DNA from: CBDDIP01 sp965279405
GTDB lineage: Bacteria; Actinomycetota; Acidimicrobiia; Acidimicrobiales; Ilumatobacteraceae
Reading direction: 5' to 3'
DNA length: 64,000 bases
NCBI GenBank assembly: GCA_965279405.1
Contig: OZ257157.1
Location: 992,001-1,056,000, forward strand
Notes under the pieces: generated by a model
Databases searched by the model: none
What the model saw: only the letters and a program-made list of their open reading frames with translations
Told to the model about the DNA's origin: nothing
Translations under genes and position numbers: made by a program
Shown here: positions 50,105 to 58,176 of the stretch, in pieces
Numbering within the stretch: position 1 is the stretch's first letter
Layout: each line of letters opens with the position of its first letter

Positions 50105-50767
50105 TCAGCTGCGCCGCGCCGCGTCCACCGCGGCGGTGAGCCGGGCGAACACGACATCGGGAGGAGCAACGCCGTCGACGACGGCCATCCGCCCCTGCGC
50201 TTCGTAGTACGCGATCAGCGGCGCGGTCTGCTCCTCGTAGAGGTCGAGGCGGTGGGCGATGGCGTCGGGCGTGTCGTCGTCGCGGTGCATCACGTCGCCA
50301 CCGCAGACCTCGCAGATCCACGGCGACTTCTCGGCACCGTCGGCGACGTAGTTCGTGCCGCAGTCGCGGCACACACGCCGCGACGTCAACCGCGTCAGCA
50401 CGAGGTCGCGCGGCACGTCGAGGTCGAGCACGACGTCGATCGGCTGCTGCTCGGTGATCCGGTCGAGCGCCTGTGCCTGGGGCACCGTGCGCGGGAAGCC
50501 GTCGAGGATGTACCCGCGACCGCGGGCGTCGTCGCGGTTCAACCGCTCGTCGACGAGCCCGACCATGATCTCGTCGCCGACGAGGTTGCCGGCGTCCATG
50601 ACCATCTTGGCCATGATGCCCAGCTCGGTGCCCTCACGCACTGCGGCGCGGAGCATGTCACCCGTCGAGATGTGCGGCACCACGAAGTGCCTCGACAACC
50701 GAACGCACTGCGTGCCCTTCCCAGCGCCCTGTCGCCCGAGAATGATCAGCCGGGCGCCCGGGATCAC
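50105..50767 (-). CDS. adk: Adenylate kinase (zinc-LID form)
   Basis: 220 aa, GTG at 50767 overlapping the secY stop (GTGA). P-loop 'GRQGAGKGTQC', AMP-binding 'STGDMLRAAVREGTELG' and 'DGFPRTVPQAQALD'. The LID holds four Cys ('VCRDCGTNY' and 'ICEVCGGD'), so it binds zinc, in contrast to the short LID of many actinobacterial enzymes. Interconverts ATP + AMP and 2 ADP. secY-adk-map order is standard. Confidence 0.97.
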   Translation of the reverse strand: MIPGARLIILGRQGAGKGTQCVRLSRHFVVPHISTGDMLRAAVREGTELGIMAKMVMDAGNLVGDEIMVGLVDERLNRDDARGRGYILDGFPRTVPQAQALDRITEQQPIDVVLDLDVPRDLVLTRLTSRRVCRDCGTNYVADGAEKSPWICEVCGGDVMHRDDDTPDAIAHRLDLYEEQTAPLIAYYEAQGRMAVVDGVAPPDVVFARLTAAVDAARRS

Positions 50768-52092
50768 TTCAGGAAGCCCTCGTAGTTGCGCAGCATCAGC
50801 TGACTGTCGATCTGGCGCATCAGTTCGAGGGCGACGCCGACGGAGATCAGCACGGTCGTGCCGGCGAACGGGAAGCCCTGCACGTCGAAGACGTACAGCA
50901 CGATGTACGGCATGATCGCGATCGCGGCCACGAACGCAGCGCCCGGCAAGGTGATCCGGTTGACGGCCTTGCTGAGGTAGCGCTCGGTCTGCGGACCGGG
51001 ACGGACACCGGGGATGAAGCCACCCTGGCGACGGATCTGGTCGGCCTGGCGGATCGGGTCGAAGGCGATCGAGTTGTAGAAGTAGGCGAAGGCGATGATC
51101 ATCAGCGTGAACAGCACGATGTACACCGCGCCGTGGCTGTTGACCAGGTTGTCGGTGACCCACTTCTGCACCTTGAAGCGCCACGAGTCCTCGGTGCTCG
51201 AGCCGAGCAGGTTGGAGGCGAGCACCGGCAGCAGCAGCACCGACGAGGCGAAGATGATCGGCACGACGCCGCTCTGGTTGACCTTCAGCGGGATGTACGT
51301 GTTCTGGCCGCCGTACATGCGCCGGCCGACCACCCGCTTGGCGAACTGCACCGGGATGCGTCGCTGGGCGAGCTCGATGCGCACGACGGCGATGACGATG
51401 CCGATCGAGATGATCGTCAGGCAGATGCCGGCGAACAGGTTCTCCAGGAAGATGCGGTAGAAGCCGAACGGCAGGCTGCTGACCACCGAGGCGAAGATCA
51501 CCATGCTCATGCCGTTGCCGATGCCGCGCTGGCTGATCAGCTCACCGATCCACATCAGCACGGCCGTGCCGGCGACGAGCGTCAGGATGACCAGGTAGCC
51601 GCGCGGCCACATGCCGTCGGGCAGCAGCTTGATGTTCTGCGGCAGCCGCTGGGCCGCACCGAAGAAGGCGTTGCCGTTGCCGTTGCCGAAGATGAACGTC
51701 AGCGCCGTGCCCTGCAGCAGGGCGATGCCGATCGCGAGGTAGCGGGTGTACTGCGTGATCTTGCGCTGGCCGACCGCGCCCTCCTGCTGGAGCTTCTCCA
51801 GCTTGGGGATGACCACACCGAGGACCTGCATGATGATGCTGGCCGTGATGTACGGCATGATGCCGAGCGCGAAGATCGAGAAGCTGCTGAAGGCACCACC
51901 CGAGAACAGGTTGAGGAAGCCCAGGGCGCCCTGCGACTCGGCACCCTTCTTGAACTGCTTCACCTGATCGGGGTCGATGCCCGGCACGCGAATCGCGACG
52001 CCCAAGCGGTACAGCGCCACCATGGCGATGACGAAGATGATCTTGTTCCGCAGGTCGCTGACCTTGAAGACGTTCTTCAGGTTCGACAGCAA
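50764..52092 (-). CDS. secY: Preprotein translocase subunit SecY
   Basis: 442 aa, ten helices. 'RLGVAIRVPGID', 'GIMPYITASIIMQVLGVVIPKLEKLQQEGAVGQRKITQYTRY' (plug and helix 2 region) and 'ISQRGIGNGMSMVIF' identify SecY, the protein-conducting channel. Between rplO (76 nt) and adk. Confidence 0.97.
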   Translation of the reverse strand: MLSNLKNVFKVSDLRNKIIFVIAMVALYRLGVAIRVPGIDPDQVKQFKKGAESQGALGFLNLFSGGAFSSFSIFALGIMPYITASIIMQVLGVVIPKLEKLQQEGAVGQRKITQYTRYLAIGIALLQGTALTFIFGNGNGNAFFGAAQRLPQNIKLLPDGMWPRGYLVILTLVAGTAVLMWIGELISQRGIGNGMSMVIFASVVSSLPFGFYRIFLENLFAGICLTIISIGIVIAVVRIELAQRRIPVQFAKRVVGRRMYGGQNTYIPLKVNQSGVVPIIFASSVLLLPVLASNLLGSSTEDSWRFKVQKWVTDNLVNSHGAVYIVLFTLMIIAFAYFYNSIAFDPIRQADQIRRQGGFIPGVRPGPQTERYLSKAVNRITLPGAAFVAAIAIMPYIVLYVFDVQGFPFAGTTVLISVGVALELMRQIDSQLMLRNYEGFLK

Positions 52093-52168
52093 GACGGGCT
52101 CCCAGAGAGATCAGTGCGCTTCGCCGTCACGACGACGTGCACACGAGGACGGTTCGAGACGGAGGAGA

Positions 52169-52663
52169 TCAGCGGTTCGTGAACTGGTTGCCCTTGACCG
52201 GCGGGCGACCCTGCTTGAACGGCAGTCCCAGCAGCGTGACGCTACCTCCCGCGGCCACGATGGCCGCTTCAGCGGCCTTCGAGATGGCGTGCACGGTGAG
52301 GTCGATCTTGGTGGTGACCTCGCCACGGGCGAGCACCTTCACGAACGTGTCCTTGCGGACGAGGCCCTTGGCGATCAGCACGTCGGTGTCGATCGTCGAC
52401 TCGCCCGTGTTCGACAGCTGATCGAGGTTGACCGGGCTGTACTCGACGCGGAACGGGTTGTTGAAGCCCTTGAGCTTGGGGACGCGCTGCTTGAGCGGCA
52501 TCTGGCCGCCTTCGAAGCCGCGAGCGACCTTGCCACGACCACGTGACTGCTGGCCCTTGGTACCGGCGCCGGCGGTCTTGCCGCCCTTGCCGCCAATGCC
52601 ACGGCCGACGCGCTTCTTGGCGTGCGTGCTGCCGGGCGCAGGTGAGAGTTCATCGACGCGCAT
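52169..52663 (-). CDS. rplO: 50S ribosomal protein L15
   Basis: 164 aa. 'MRVDELSPAPGSTHAKKRVGRGIGGKGGKTAGAGTKGQQSR' and 'GFEGGQMPLKQRVPKLKGF' are the L15 glycine-rich signature. Three nt after rpmD. Lies on the spc operon. Confidence 0.97.
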   Translation of the reverse strand: MRVDELSPAPGSTHAKKRVGRGIGGKGGKTAGAGTKGQQSRGRGKVARGFEGGQMPLKQRVPKLKGFNNPFRVEYSPVNLDQLSNTGESTIDTDVLIAKGLVRKDTFVKVLARGEVTTKIDLTVHAISKAAEAAIVAAGGSVTLLGLPFKQGRPPVKGNQFTNR

Positions 52664-52666
52664 CTG

Positions 52667-52885
52667 TCACTTCTCCGTGCTCTTCGTCACCTGGATCAGG
52701 TGAGGAACGCGCGCGATCATCCCGCGGATCTCGGGACGGTCGGGCAGCGTGTTGGTGTCGCCGATCTTGCGCAGGCCGAGGGCGCGCATGGTGCCCCGGG
52801 TCTTCGGCTTGGTGGCGATCGTGGACCGGATCTGCTTCACCGTGATGGTGTCACCGGTGTGCTCGGTCTGCTTGTAGGTGGCCAT
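52667..52885 (-). CDS. rpmD: 50S ribosomal protein L30
   Basis: 72 aa, ATG at 52885 overlapping the rpsE stop (TGATG). 'ITVKQIRSTIATKPKTRGTMRALGLRKIGDTNTLPDRPEIRGMIARVPHLIQV' is a typical L30. Slightly longer than the 60-aa form, with about ten extra N-terminal residues. Confidence 0.95.
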   Translation of the reverse strand: MATYKQTEHTGDTITVKQIRSTIATKPKTRGTMRALGLRKIGDTNTLPDRPEIRGMIARVPHLIQVTKSTEK

Positions 52886-53478
52886 CAGTGCGACTCCCCA
52901 GAGGCGATCTGCTTCTTGCGATCGTTGTAGGCGTTGAGCATGCCCTTCGGCACGAAGTCCTCGGCGGCCAGGCCGCGGCGCTTGGCCACGTCTTCCGGAC
53001 GCTGCAGCGACTGCAGGCCGTTGATCGTGGCGCGAGCGACGTTGATCGCGTTGGACGAGCCGAGCGACTTGCACAGCACGTCGTGGATGCCGGCTTCCTC
53101 GAGGATGACGCGCGCAGCGCCACCGGCGATGACACCGGTACCGGGGGCGGCGGGCTTCATCATCACGCGACCGGCGGAGTTGATGCCGATGATCGGGTGG
53201 GTGATGGTGCTGCCCGCGAGCGGGACGTCGAACAGGTTCTTCTTGGCCTCTTCGGTGCCCTTCTGGATGGCCAGCGGCACTTCCTTGGCCTTGCCGTAGC
53301 CGAGGCCGACGCGACCGTTGCCGTCACCGACCACCACGAGCGCGGTGAACGAGAAGCGACGGCCACCCTTGACGACCTTGGCGACGCGGTTGATGTCGAT
53401 GACGCGCGACTCGCGCAGACCGCTCGGGTCCGGGGCCCGGTCCTGGAAGTTGTTGTTGCTGTAGTTGGGACCGGCCAT
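52885..53478 (-). CDS. rpsE: 30S ribosomal protein S5
   Basis: 197 aa. 'VIDINRVAKVVKGGRRFSFTALVVVGDGNGRVGLGYGKAKEVPLAIQKG' and 'IAGGAARVILEEAGIHDVLCKSLGSSNAINVARATINGLQ' are the two S5 motifs (translation fidelity). TGATG overlap with rplR. Confidence 0.97.
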   Translation of the reverse strand: MAGPNYSNNNFQDRAPDPSGLRESRVIDINRVAKVVKGGRRFSFTALVVVGDGNGRVGLGYGKAKEVPLAIQKGTEEAKKNLFDVPLAGSTITHPIIGINSAGRVMMKPAAPGTGVIAGGAARVILEEAGIHDVLCKSLGSSNAINVARATINGLQSLQRPEDVAKRRGLAAEDFVPKGMLNAYNDRKKQIASGESH

Positions 53479-53846
53479 CAGAACTCCAAACCTGCTTCGC
53501 GCGCCGCAGCGGCGACCGCTGCGACACGGCCGTGGTAGAGGAACCCACCACGGTCGAACACGACCTTCGAGATGCCGGCGGCCTTGGCGCGCTCGGCGAG
53601 GACTTCGCCCAACTTGGTCGCCGCGGCCACGGTGGAACCGGTGCCCTCGGCGCGCACGGCAGCTTCGCCCGTGCTCGCCGCCGCCAGCGTGTGGCCGGCG
53701 TCGTCGTCGATCAGCTGCAACGACAGGTGCTTGTTGGAACGGAACACGGCCAGGCGCGGCCGAGCCGCGGTGCCGTGGATCTTCTTGCGCACCCGACGGT
53801 GGCGGGTGATGCGGCCGTCGCGGCGCTTCTGTGCGATCTTCGTCAT
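53478..53846 (-). CDS. rplR: 50S ribosomal protein L18
   Basis: 122 aa from ATG at 53846. 'RRVRKKIHGTAARPRLAVFRSNKHLSLQLIDDDAGHTLAAAST' and 'VVFDRGGFLYHGRVAAVAAAAREAGLEF' identify L18, which binds 5S rRNA. 10 nt after rplF. Confidence 0.97.
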   Translation of the reverse strand: MTKIAQKRRDGRITRHRRVRKKIHGTAARPRLAVFRSNKHLSLQLIDDDAGHTLAAASTGEAAVRAEGTGSTVAAATKLGEVLAERAKAAGISKVVFDRGGFLYHGRVAAVAAAAREAGLEF

Positions 53847-53856
53847 GACTGCTCTC

Positions 53857-54414
53857 TCACTTCTTGCCGGTCTTGCCGGCCTTGCGGAGGACCTTCTCAC
53901 CGAGGTAGCGCACGCCCTTGCCCTTGTACGGCTCCGGCTTGCGGATGGAACGGATGTTGGCGGCCACCTGGCCGACGACTTCCTTGTCGATGCCACGCAC
54001 GATCACCCGCGTCTGCACGGGCACCTCGAAGGTGACACCCTCCGGCGCGTCGACGACGACCGGGTGGCTGAAGCCGAGTGCGAGACGCAGCTTCGTCGGG
54101 GCCAGCGCCTCGGCGCGGTAGCCGACGCCGATGATCTCCAGCTCCTTGGAGAAGCCGTCGGTGACGCCGACGACCATGTTGCTCACCAGCGTGCGGGTGA
54201 GGCCGTGCAGCGAGCGGTTCTCCCGCTCGTCGTTGGGGCGCTCGACGAGCAGCAGCGAACCGCCGCCGTCGTTGGACTCGCTGCGCACCGTGATCGCACC
54301 GGGAACGGTGCGGCTGAGGGTGCCCTTCGGGCCCTTGACCGTGACGTCCGGGCCGTCGATCTTGACGTCGACGCCACCGGGGACGTTGATGGGGGCTTTG
54401 CCGATTCGAGACAT
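53857..54414 (-). CDS. rplF: 50S ribosomal protein L6
   Basis: 185 aa from ATG 'MSRIGKAPI' at 54414. 'VKGPKGTLSRTVP' and the C-terminal 'VRGIDKEVVGQVAANIRSIRKPEPYKGKGVRYLGEKVLRKAGKTGKK' are diagnostic. Confidence 0.97.
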   Translation of the reverse strand: MSRIGKAPINVPGGVDVKIDGPDVTVKGPKGTLSRTVPGAITVRSESNDGGGSLLLVERPNDERENRSLHGLTRTLVSNMVVGVTDGFSKELEIIGVGYRAEALAPTKLRLALGFSHPVVVDAPEGVTFEVPVQTRVIVRGIDKEVVGQVAANIRSIRKPEPYKGKGVRYLGEKVLRKAGKTGKK

Positions 54415-54429
54415 GTCAGTAGCTCTCAA

Positions 54430-54831
54430 TCACCACACGTAGCAGAGGACTTCGCCGCCGACCTTGCGCTTGCGCGCCTCACGGTCGGACAGCAGCCCCT
54501 GGCTGGTGGACAGGACGGCCACACCGAGGCCACCGAGGACGCGCGGGATGCTGTCGCTCTTGCGGTAGATCCGCAGGCCGGGGGTGGAGATGCGACGAAT
54601 GCCGGAGATCGTGCGATGACGATCAGCCGAGTACTTCATCGAGATGGTGAGCACCTCGCCAGGGCCCGTGGTGGAGGCAGCGACGGCGAAGCCGTCGATG
54701 TACCCCTCAGCCTTGAGCACCTCGGCGAGCGCGATCTTCTGCTTGGACGACGGCATCTTCACCTGATCGTGCATTGCCGTGTTGGCGTTGCGGATGCGGG
54801 TGAGCATGTCAGCGATGGGATCAGTGAGCAT
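54430..54831 (-). CDS. rpsH: 30S ribosomal protein S8
   Basis: 133 aa. 'MLTDPIADMLTRIRNANTAMHDQVKMPSSKQKIALAEVLKAEGYI' and the C-terminal 'GLGVAVLSTSQGLLSDREARKRKVGGEVLCYVW' are typical. In many bacteria S8 represses the spc operon by binding near rplE. Confidence 0.97.
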   Translation of the reverse strand: MLTDPIADMLTRIRNANTAMHDQVKMPSSKQKIALAEVLKAEGYIDGFAVAASTTGPGEVLTISMKYSADRHRTISGIRRISTPGLRIYRKSDSIPRVLGGLGVAVLSTSQGLLSDREARKRKVGGEVLCYVW

Positions 54832-54840
54832 GGTTCCTCC

Positions 54841-55026
54841 TCACCAACTCGCCTTGGTCAGACCGGGGATCTCGCCGGCGTGCGCCATCTCCCGCAAGCA
54901 GACACGGCACAGGCCGAACTGGCGGTAGACGGAACGGGCACGACCGCAGCGACGGCAGCGGGTGTACCCGCGCACCTTGTACTTCGGCTTGGCGTTCGAC
55001 TTGTTGATCAACGACTTCTTTGCCAT
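54841..55026 (-). CDS. rpsZ: 30S ribosomal protein S14, zinc-binding type Z
   Basis: 61 aa. 'MAKKSLINKSNAKPKYKVRGYTRCRRCGRARSVYRQFGLCRVCLREMA' has the Cys-x2-Cys...Cys-x2-Cys zinc site, so it is the C+ form. Standard place between rplE and rpsH. Confidence 0.96.
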   Translation of the reverse strand: MAKKSLINKSNAKPKYKVRGYTRCRRCGRARSVYRQFGLCRVCLREMAHAGEIPGLTKASW

Positions 55027-55041
55027 TGCGATGCCCTCTCG

Positions 55042-55704
55042 TCACTTCTTCTTCTTCGCCGCCGGCTTGGCAGCTGCGCCCTTGCCACCACGACCGGGGT
55101 GACGACGCTTGGACTTCTTCGGAACTGCGCCGGCGTCTTCGCCGCGCTTGAACGGGAACCCGAACGCATCGAGGAGGGCCTTGCCCTGCTCGTTGGTGAC
55201 GCCCGAGGTGACGATGGTGATGTCCATGCCGCGAGGCGAGTCGATCCTGTCGTAGTCGATCTCGGGGAACACCGTCTGCTCGGCGAGGCCGAACGTGTAG
55301 TTGCCACGCCCGTCCCAGCTGTGCGCCGGCAGCCCGCGGAAGTCGCGCATGCGGGGGATGGCGACGGCGATCAGCCGGTCCAGGAACTCCCACATGCGGT
55401 CGCCGCGCAGGGTGACCTTGCAGCCGATCGACTGGCCTTCGCGCAACTTGAAGTTGGCGATGGAGTCGCGGGCCTTGGTGATGATCGGCTTCTGACCGCT
55501 GATCTTGGTGAGATCGGTGACCGCACCCTCCAGCAGCGACGGCTGCTGGGTGGCCCGACCGACGCCCATGTTGATCACGATCTTCTCGAGCCGCGGCACC
55601 TGCATGACGTTGCCGAGGCCGAGCTGCTCCTGCAGCGCTGCCTTGACGGTGTCGTTGTACTTCTGCTTGAGACGCGGGGTCTCGGTTGCGGTTGCCGTGC
55701 TCAT
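55042..55704 (-). CDS. rplE: 50S ribosomal protein L5
   Basis: 220 aa. 'QVPRLEKIVINMGVG', 'SGQKPIITKARDSIANFKLREGQSIGCKVTLRG', 'RDFRGLPAHSWDGRGNYTFGLAEQTVFPEIDYD'. Carries ~35 extra basic, Lys/Ala-rich C-terminal residues beyond the usual end. ATG overlaps the rplX stop (ATGA). Confidence 0.97.
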   Translation of the reverse strand: MSTATATETPRLKQKYNDTVKAALQEQLGLGNVMQVPRLEKIVINMGVGRATQQPSLLEGAVTDLTKISGQKPIITKARDSIANFKLREGQSIGCKVTLRGDRMWEFLDRLIAVAIPRMRDFRGLPAHSWDGRGNYTFGLAEQTVFPEIDYDRIDSPRGMDITIVTSGVTNEQGKALLDAFGFPFKRGEDAGAVPKKSKRRHPGRGGKGAAAKPAAKKKK

Positions 55705-56006
55705 GAGATCACCTCACCGGTCTTCTTGGCGATGCGCACCTTGGTGCCATCGGCGTTGATGCGGTAGCCGACACGAGTCGCCTTGCCCTTGTGCACCAGC
55801 ATCACGTTGCTGGCGTCGATGGGCATGTCGCGATCGATGATGCCGCCCTGCTGGTTCTGCTTGCGCGGCTTGGAGTGCTTCTTGGCCGTGTTGATGCCGT
55901 TGACGATGAGCTTGTTGGCGCTGGGCATGACCTGCACCACTTCGCCTTCCTGCCCCTTGTCCTTGCCGGCGATGACGACGACCGTGTCGCCCTTCTTGAT
56001 CTTCAT
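55701..56006 (-). CDS. rplX: 50S ribosomal protein L24
   Basis: 101 aa. 'MKIKKGDTVVVIAGKDKGQEGEVVQVMPSANKLIVNGINTAKKH' is the KOW motif. ATG at 56006 lies 9 nt after GGAGGT; the in-frame GTG at 56012 would be only 3 nt from it. Confidence 0.96.
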   Translation of the reverse strand: MKIKKGDTVVVIAGKDKGQEGEVVQVMPSANKLIVNGINTAKKHSKPRKQNQQGGIIDRDMPIDASNVMLVHKGKATRVGYRINADGTKVRIAKKTGEVIS

Positions 56007-56008
56007 GT

Positions 56009-56377
56009 TCACAACACCTCCGGGGCCAGCGAGACGATGCGCATGAACCGCTTGTCGCGCAGCTCGCGGCCGACTGGGCCGAAGATGCGCGTGCCACGCG
56101 GGGTGAGGTCGTCTTTGATGATGACCGCAGCGTTCTCGTCGAAGCGGATGTAGCTGCCGTCGGAGCGGCGCTTCTCCTTCTTGGTGCGGACGACGACGCA
56201 CTTGACGACGTCGCCCTTCTTCACGGCAGCGCCGGGGATGGCGTCTTTCACCGTGGCGACGAAGATGTCGCCGATCGATGCGTAGCGGCGACGGGTGCCA
56301 CCGAGCACCTTGATCACCAGCACCTCTTTGGCGCCACTGTTGTCAGCAACGCGAAGTCGCGACTCCTGCTGGATCAC
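56009..56377 (-). CDS. rplN: 50S ribosomal protein L14
   Basis: 122 aa. 'MIQQESRLRVADNSGAKEVLVIKVLGGTRRRYASIGDIFVATVKDAIPG' and 'FGPVGRELRDKRFMRIVSLAPEVL' are conserved L14 sequence. ATGA overlap with rpsQ. Confidence 0.98.
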   Translation of the reverse strand: MIQQESRLRVADNSGAKEVLVIKVLGGTRRRYASIGDIFVATVKDAIPGAAVKKGDVVKCVVVRTKKEKRRSDGSYIRFDENAAVIIKDDLTPRGTRIFGPVGRELRDKRFMRIVSLAPEVL

Positions 56378-56664
56378 TTGGCACGCTCCAGGACTTCGGT
56401 GACGCGCCAGCGCTTGTTCTTGCTGAGCGGGCGGGTCTCCATCACGCGAACGCGGTCGCCGATGTTGACGTCGTTGGTCTCGTCGTGGGCGTAGAGCTTC
56501 TTGGTGCGCAGCACGAACTTGGCGTACTTCGGGTGGCGCACGCGCTCGACGACGGCGACGACGGCGGTCTTGTCCATCTTGTTGGACACGACCAGGCCTT
56601 CGCGCGTCTTGCGGTTGGCGCGAGCCTCAGCGGTCTCGCCAGTGGGTTGAACGGTGTCGGCCAT
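56374..56664 (-). CDS. rpsQ: 30S ribosomal protein S17
   Basis: 96 aa. 'KTREGLVVSNKMDKTAVVAVVERVRHPKYAKFVLRTKKLYAHDETNDVNIGDRVRVMETRPLSKNKRWRVTEVLE' is a full S17 with a short N-terminal extension. One-base overlap with rpmC. Confidence 0.97.
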   Translation of the reverse strand: MADTVQPTGETAEARANRKTREGLVVSNKMDKTAVVAVVERVRHPKYAKFVLRTKKLYAHDETNDVNIGDRVRVMETRPLSKNKRWRVTEVLERAK

Positions 56665-56879
56665 CAGTTGCCTGCCTCTGCCAGCGCGATCTCACGAACG
56701 CGGATGTAGGTGTTGATACGTGCGATCTGGCGGCGCACCTTGCGGATCTCGGCGTTGTTGTCGAGCTGACCGGTGGCGTTGCGGAAGCGCAGGTTGAGCG
56801 CCTCCTGCTTGGTGGCGCGCAGCTCCTCGACGAGGGCTGCCAGGTCGAGCTCTTGGAGCTCGGTGTTGTTGCGGGCCAT
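56664..56879 (-). CDS. rpmC: 50S ribosomal protein L29
   Basis: 71 aa. 'ELDLAALVEELRATKQEALNLRFRNATGQLDNNAEIRKVRRQIARINTYIREREIA'-like helical hairpin, typical of L29 near the exit tunnel. One-base overlaps with rplP and rpsQ. Confidence 0.95.
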   Translation of the reverse strand: MARNNTELQELDLAALVEELRATKQEALNLRFRNATGQLDNNAEIRKVRRQIARINTYIRVREIALAEAGN

Positions 56880-57295
56880 CAGTAGACCTCCTCGCGAGTG
56901 ATGATGCGGGCCTTGATCGGCAGCTTCTGGATGGCCTTGTTCATGGCCACCCGAGCGACTTCCTCACTGGGGAACGACAGCTCGAAGAGCACGCGACCGG
57001 GCTTGACGACGGCCACCCAGAACTCCGGGTTGCCCTTGCCGGAACCCATGCGGGTCTCGGCCGGCTTCTTCGTCACGGGCTTGTCCGGGAAGATGTTGAT
57101 CCACACCTTGCCGCCGCGCTTGATGGCGCGGGTCATGGCGATACGAGCGGCCTCGATCTGGCGGGCGGTGAGCCAACCGGGCTCGAGCGCCTGGATCCCG
57201 TACTCACCGAATGCCAGCGTGGAGCCGCCCTTGGTGAGGCCGGCGGTGCGGCCGCGGTGGTGCTTGCGGTGTGCGACCTTGCGGGGCATCAACAT
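56879..57295 (-). CDS. rplP: 50S ribosomal protein L16
   Basis: 138 aa. 'MPRKVAHRKHHRGRTAGLTKGGSTLAFGEYGIQALEPGWLTARQIEAARIAMTR' and 'KPAETRMGSGKGNPEFWVAVVKPGR'. ATG at 57295 has GGGGAGGA 6 nt upstream; a second ATG is at 57289. Follows rpsC. Confidence 0.97.
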   Translation of the reverse strand: MLMPRKVAHRKHHRGRTAGLTKGGSTLAFGEYGIQALEPGWLTARQIEAARIAMTRAIKRGGKVWINIFPDKPVTKKPAETRMGSGKGNPEFWVAVVKPGRVLFELSFPSEEVARVAMNKAIQKLPIKARIITREEVY

Positions 57296-57297
57296 GG

Positions 57298-58176
57298 TCA
57301 GTCCTCCCCACGGAAGTGCGGTGCTTCGTGCGCGCCGTGCGTGCGGCGAGCGATCTCTTCTTCCTCGTCGAGGAGCTTCTCCAGTTCCGGATCTGCTTCC
57401 TTGATGAGCGGCGTGGTCTCGGCGGCCTCGACCTCGTCCTTGCGACGGGCACCCGACGACACGACCTTGCGCGGCGCGCCCTGACCCGACGTCTCGCCGA
57501 CGGCCATCGCGGCCTCGCGAGCGATCTTGTCCTCGGTCTGCGCCTTGTACGGCACGATGTCGCCCTTGTAGATCCACACCTTCACGCCGACGCGGCCGCT
57601 GGTGGTGCGGGCCTCGCGGAAGCCGAAGTCGATGTCGGCGCGCAGCGTGTGCAGCGGGACGCGACCTTCGCGGTACCACTCGGTGCGGCTCATCTCAGCG
57701 CCACCGAGGCGGCCCGAGCACTGCACGCGGATGCCGAGAGCACCGGCCTTCTGTGCGTTCTGCACGGCGCGCTTCATCGCACGACGGAAGGCGATGCGGT
57801 TGGCCAGCTGATCGGCCACGCCCTGGGCGATGAGTGCCGCGTCGAGCTCGGGGTTCTTGATCTCGACGATGTTCAGCTGGACCTTCGGGTTGCCGGTGAT
57901 CTGCGTCAGCAGGGCACGCAGCTCGTCGGCCTGGGCGCCACGGCGACCGATGACGATGCCGGGGCGGGCGGTCTGGATGTCCACCCGCACCTTGTCGCGA
58001 GTGCGCTCGATCTCGATGCGACTGACCGCGGCGGACTCCAGCTTGGCCATCAGGGCCCGGCGGATCTTCCAGTCCTCGGTGAGGTACTCCTTGTAGTCGC
58101 GCTCGGAGAACCAGCGGCTCTTCCACTCGGTGGTGATGCCCAAACGGAACCCGTACGGGTTGATCTTCTGACCCAT
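57298..58176 (-). CDS. rpsC: 30S ribosomal protein S3 with extended C-terminus
   Basis: 292 aa. 'MGQKINPYGFRLGITTEWKSRWFSERDYKEYL', KH motif 'PGIVIGRRGAQADELRALL' and 'REGRVPLHTLRADIDFGFREARTTSGRVGVKVWIYKGDIVPYKAQ'. About 70 residues beyond the core form an acidic, Glu-rich tail, longer than in E. coli. One-base overlap with rplV. Confidence 0.97.
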   Translation of the reverse strand: MGQKINPYGFRLGITTEWKSRWFSERDYKEYLTEDWKIRRALMAKLESAAVSRIEIERTRDKVRVDIQTARPGIVIGRRGAQADELRALLTQITGNPKVQLNIVEIKNPELDAALIAQGVADQLANRIAFRRAMKRAVQNAQKAGALGIRVQCSGRLGGAEMSRTEWYREGRVPLHTLRADIDFGFREARTTSGRVGVKVWIYKGDIVPYKAQTEDKIAREAAMAVGETSGQGAPRKVVSSGARRKDEVEAAETTPLIKEADPELEKLLDEEEEIARRTHGAHEAPHFRGED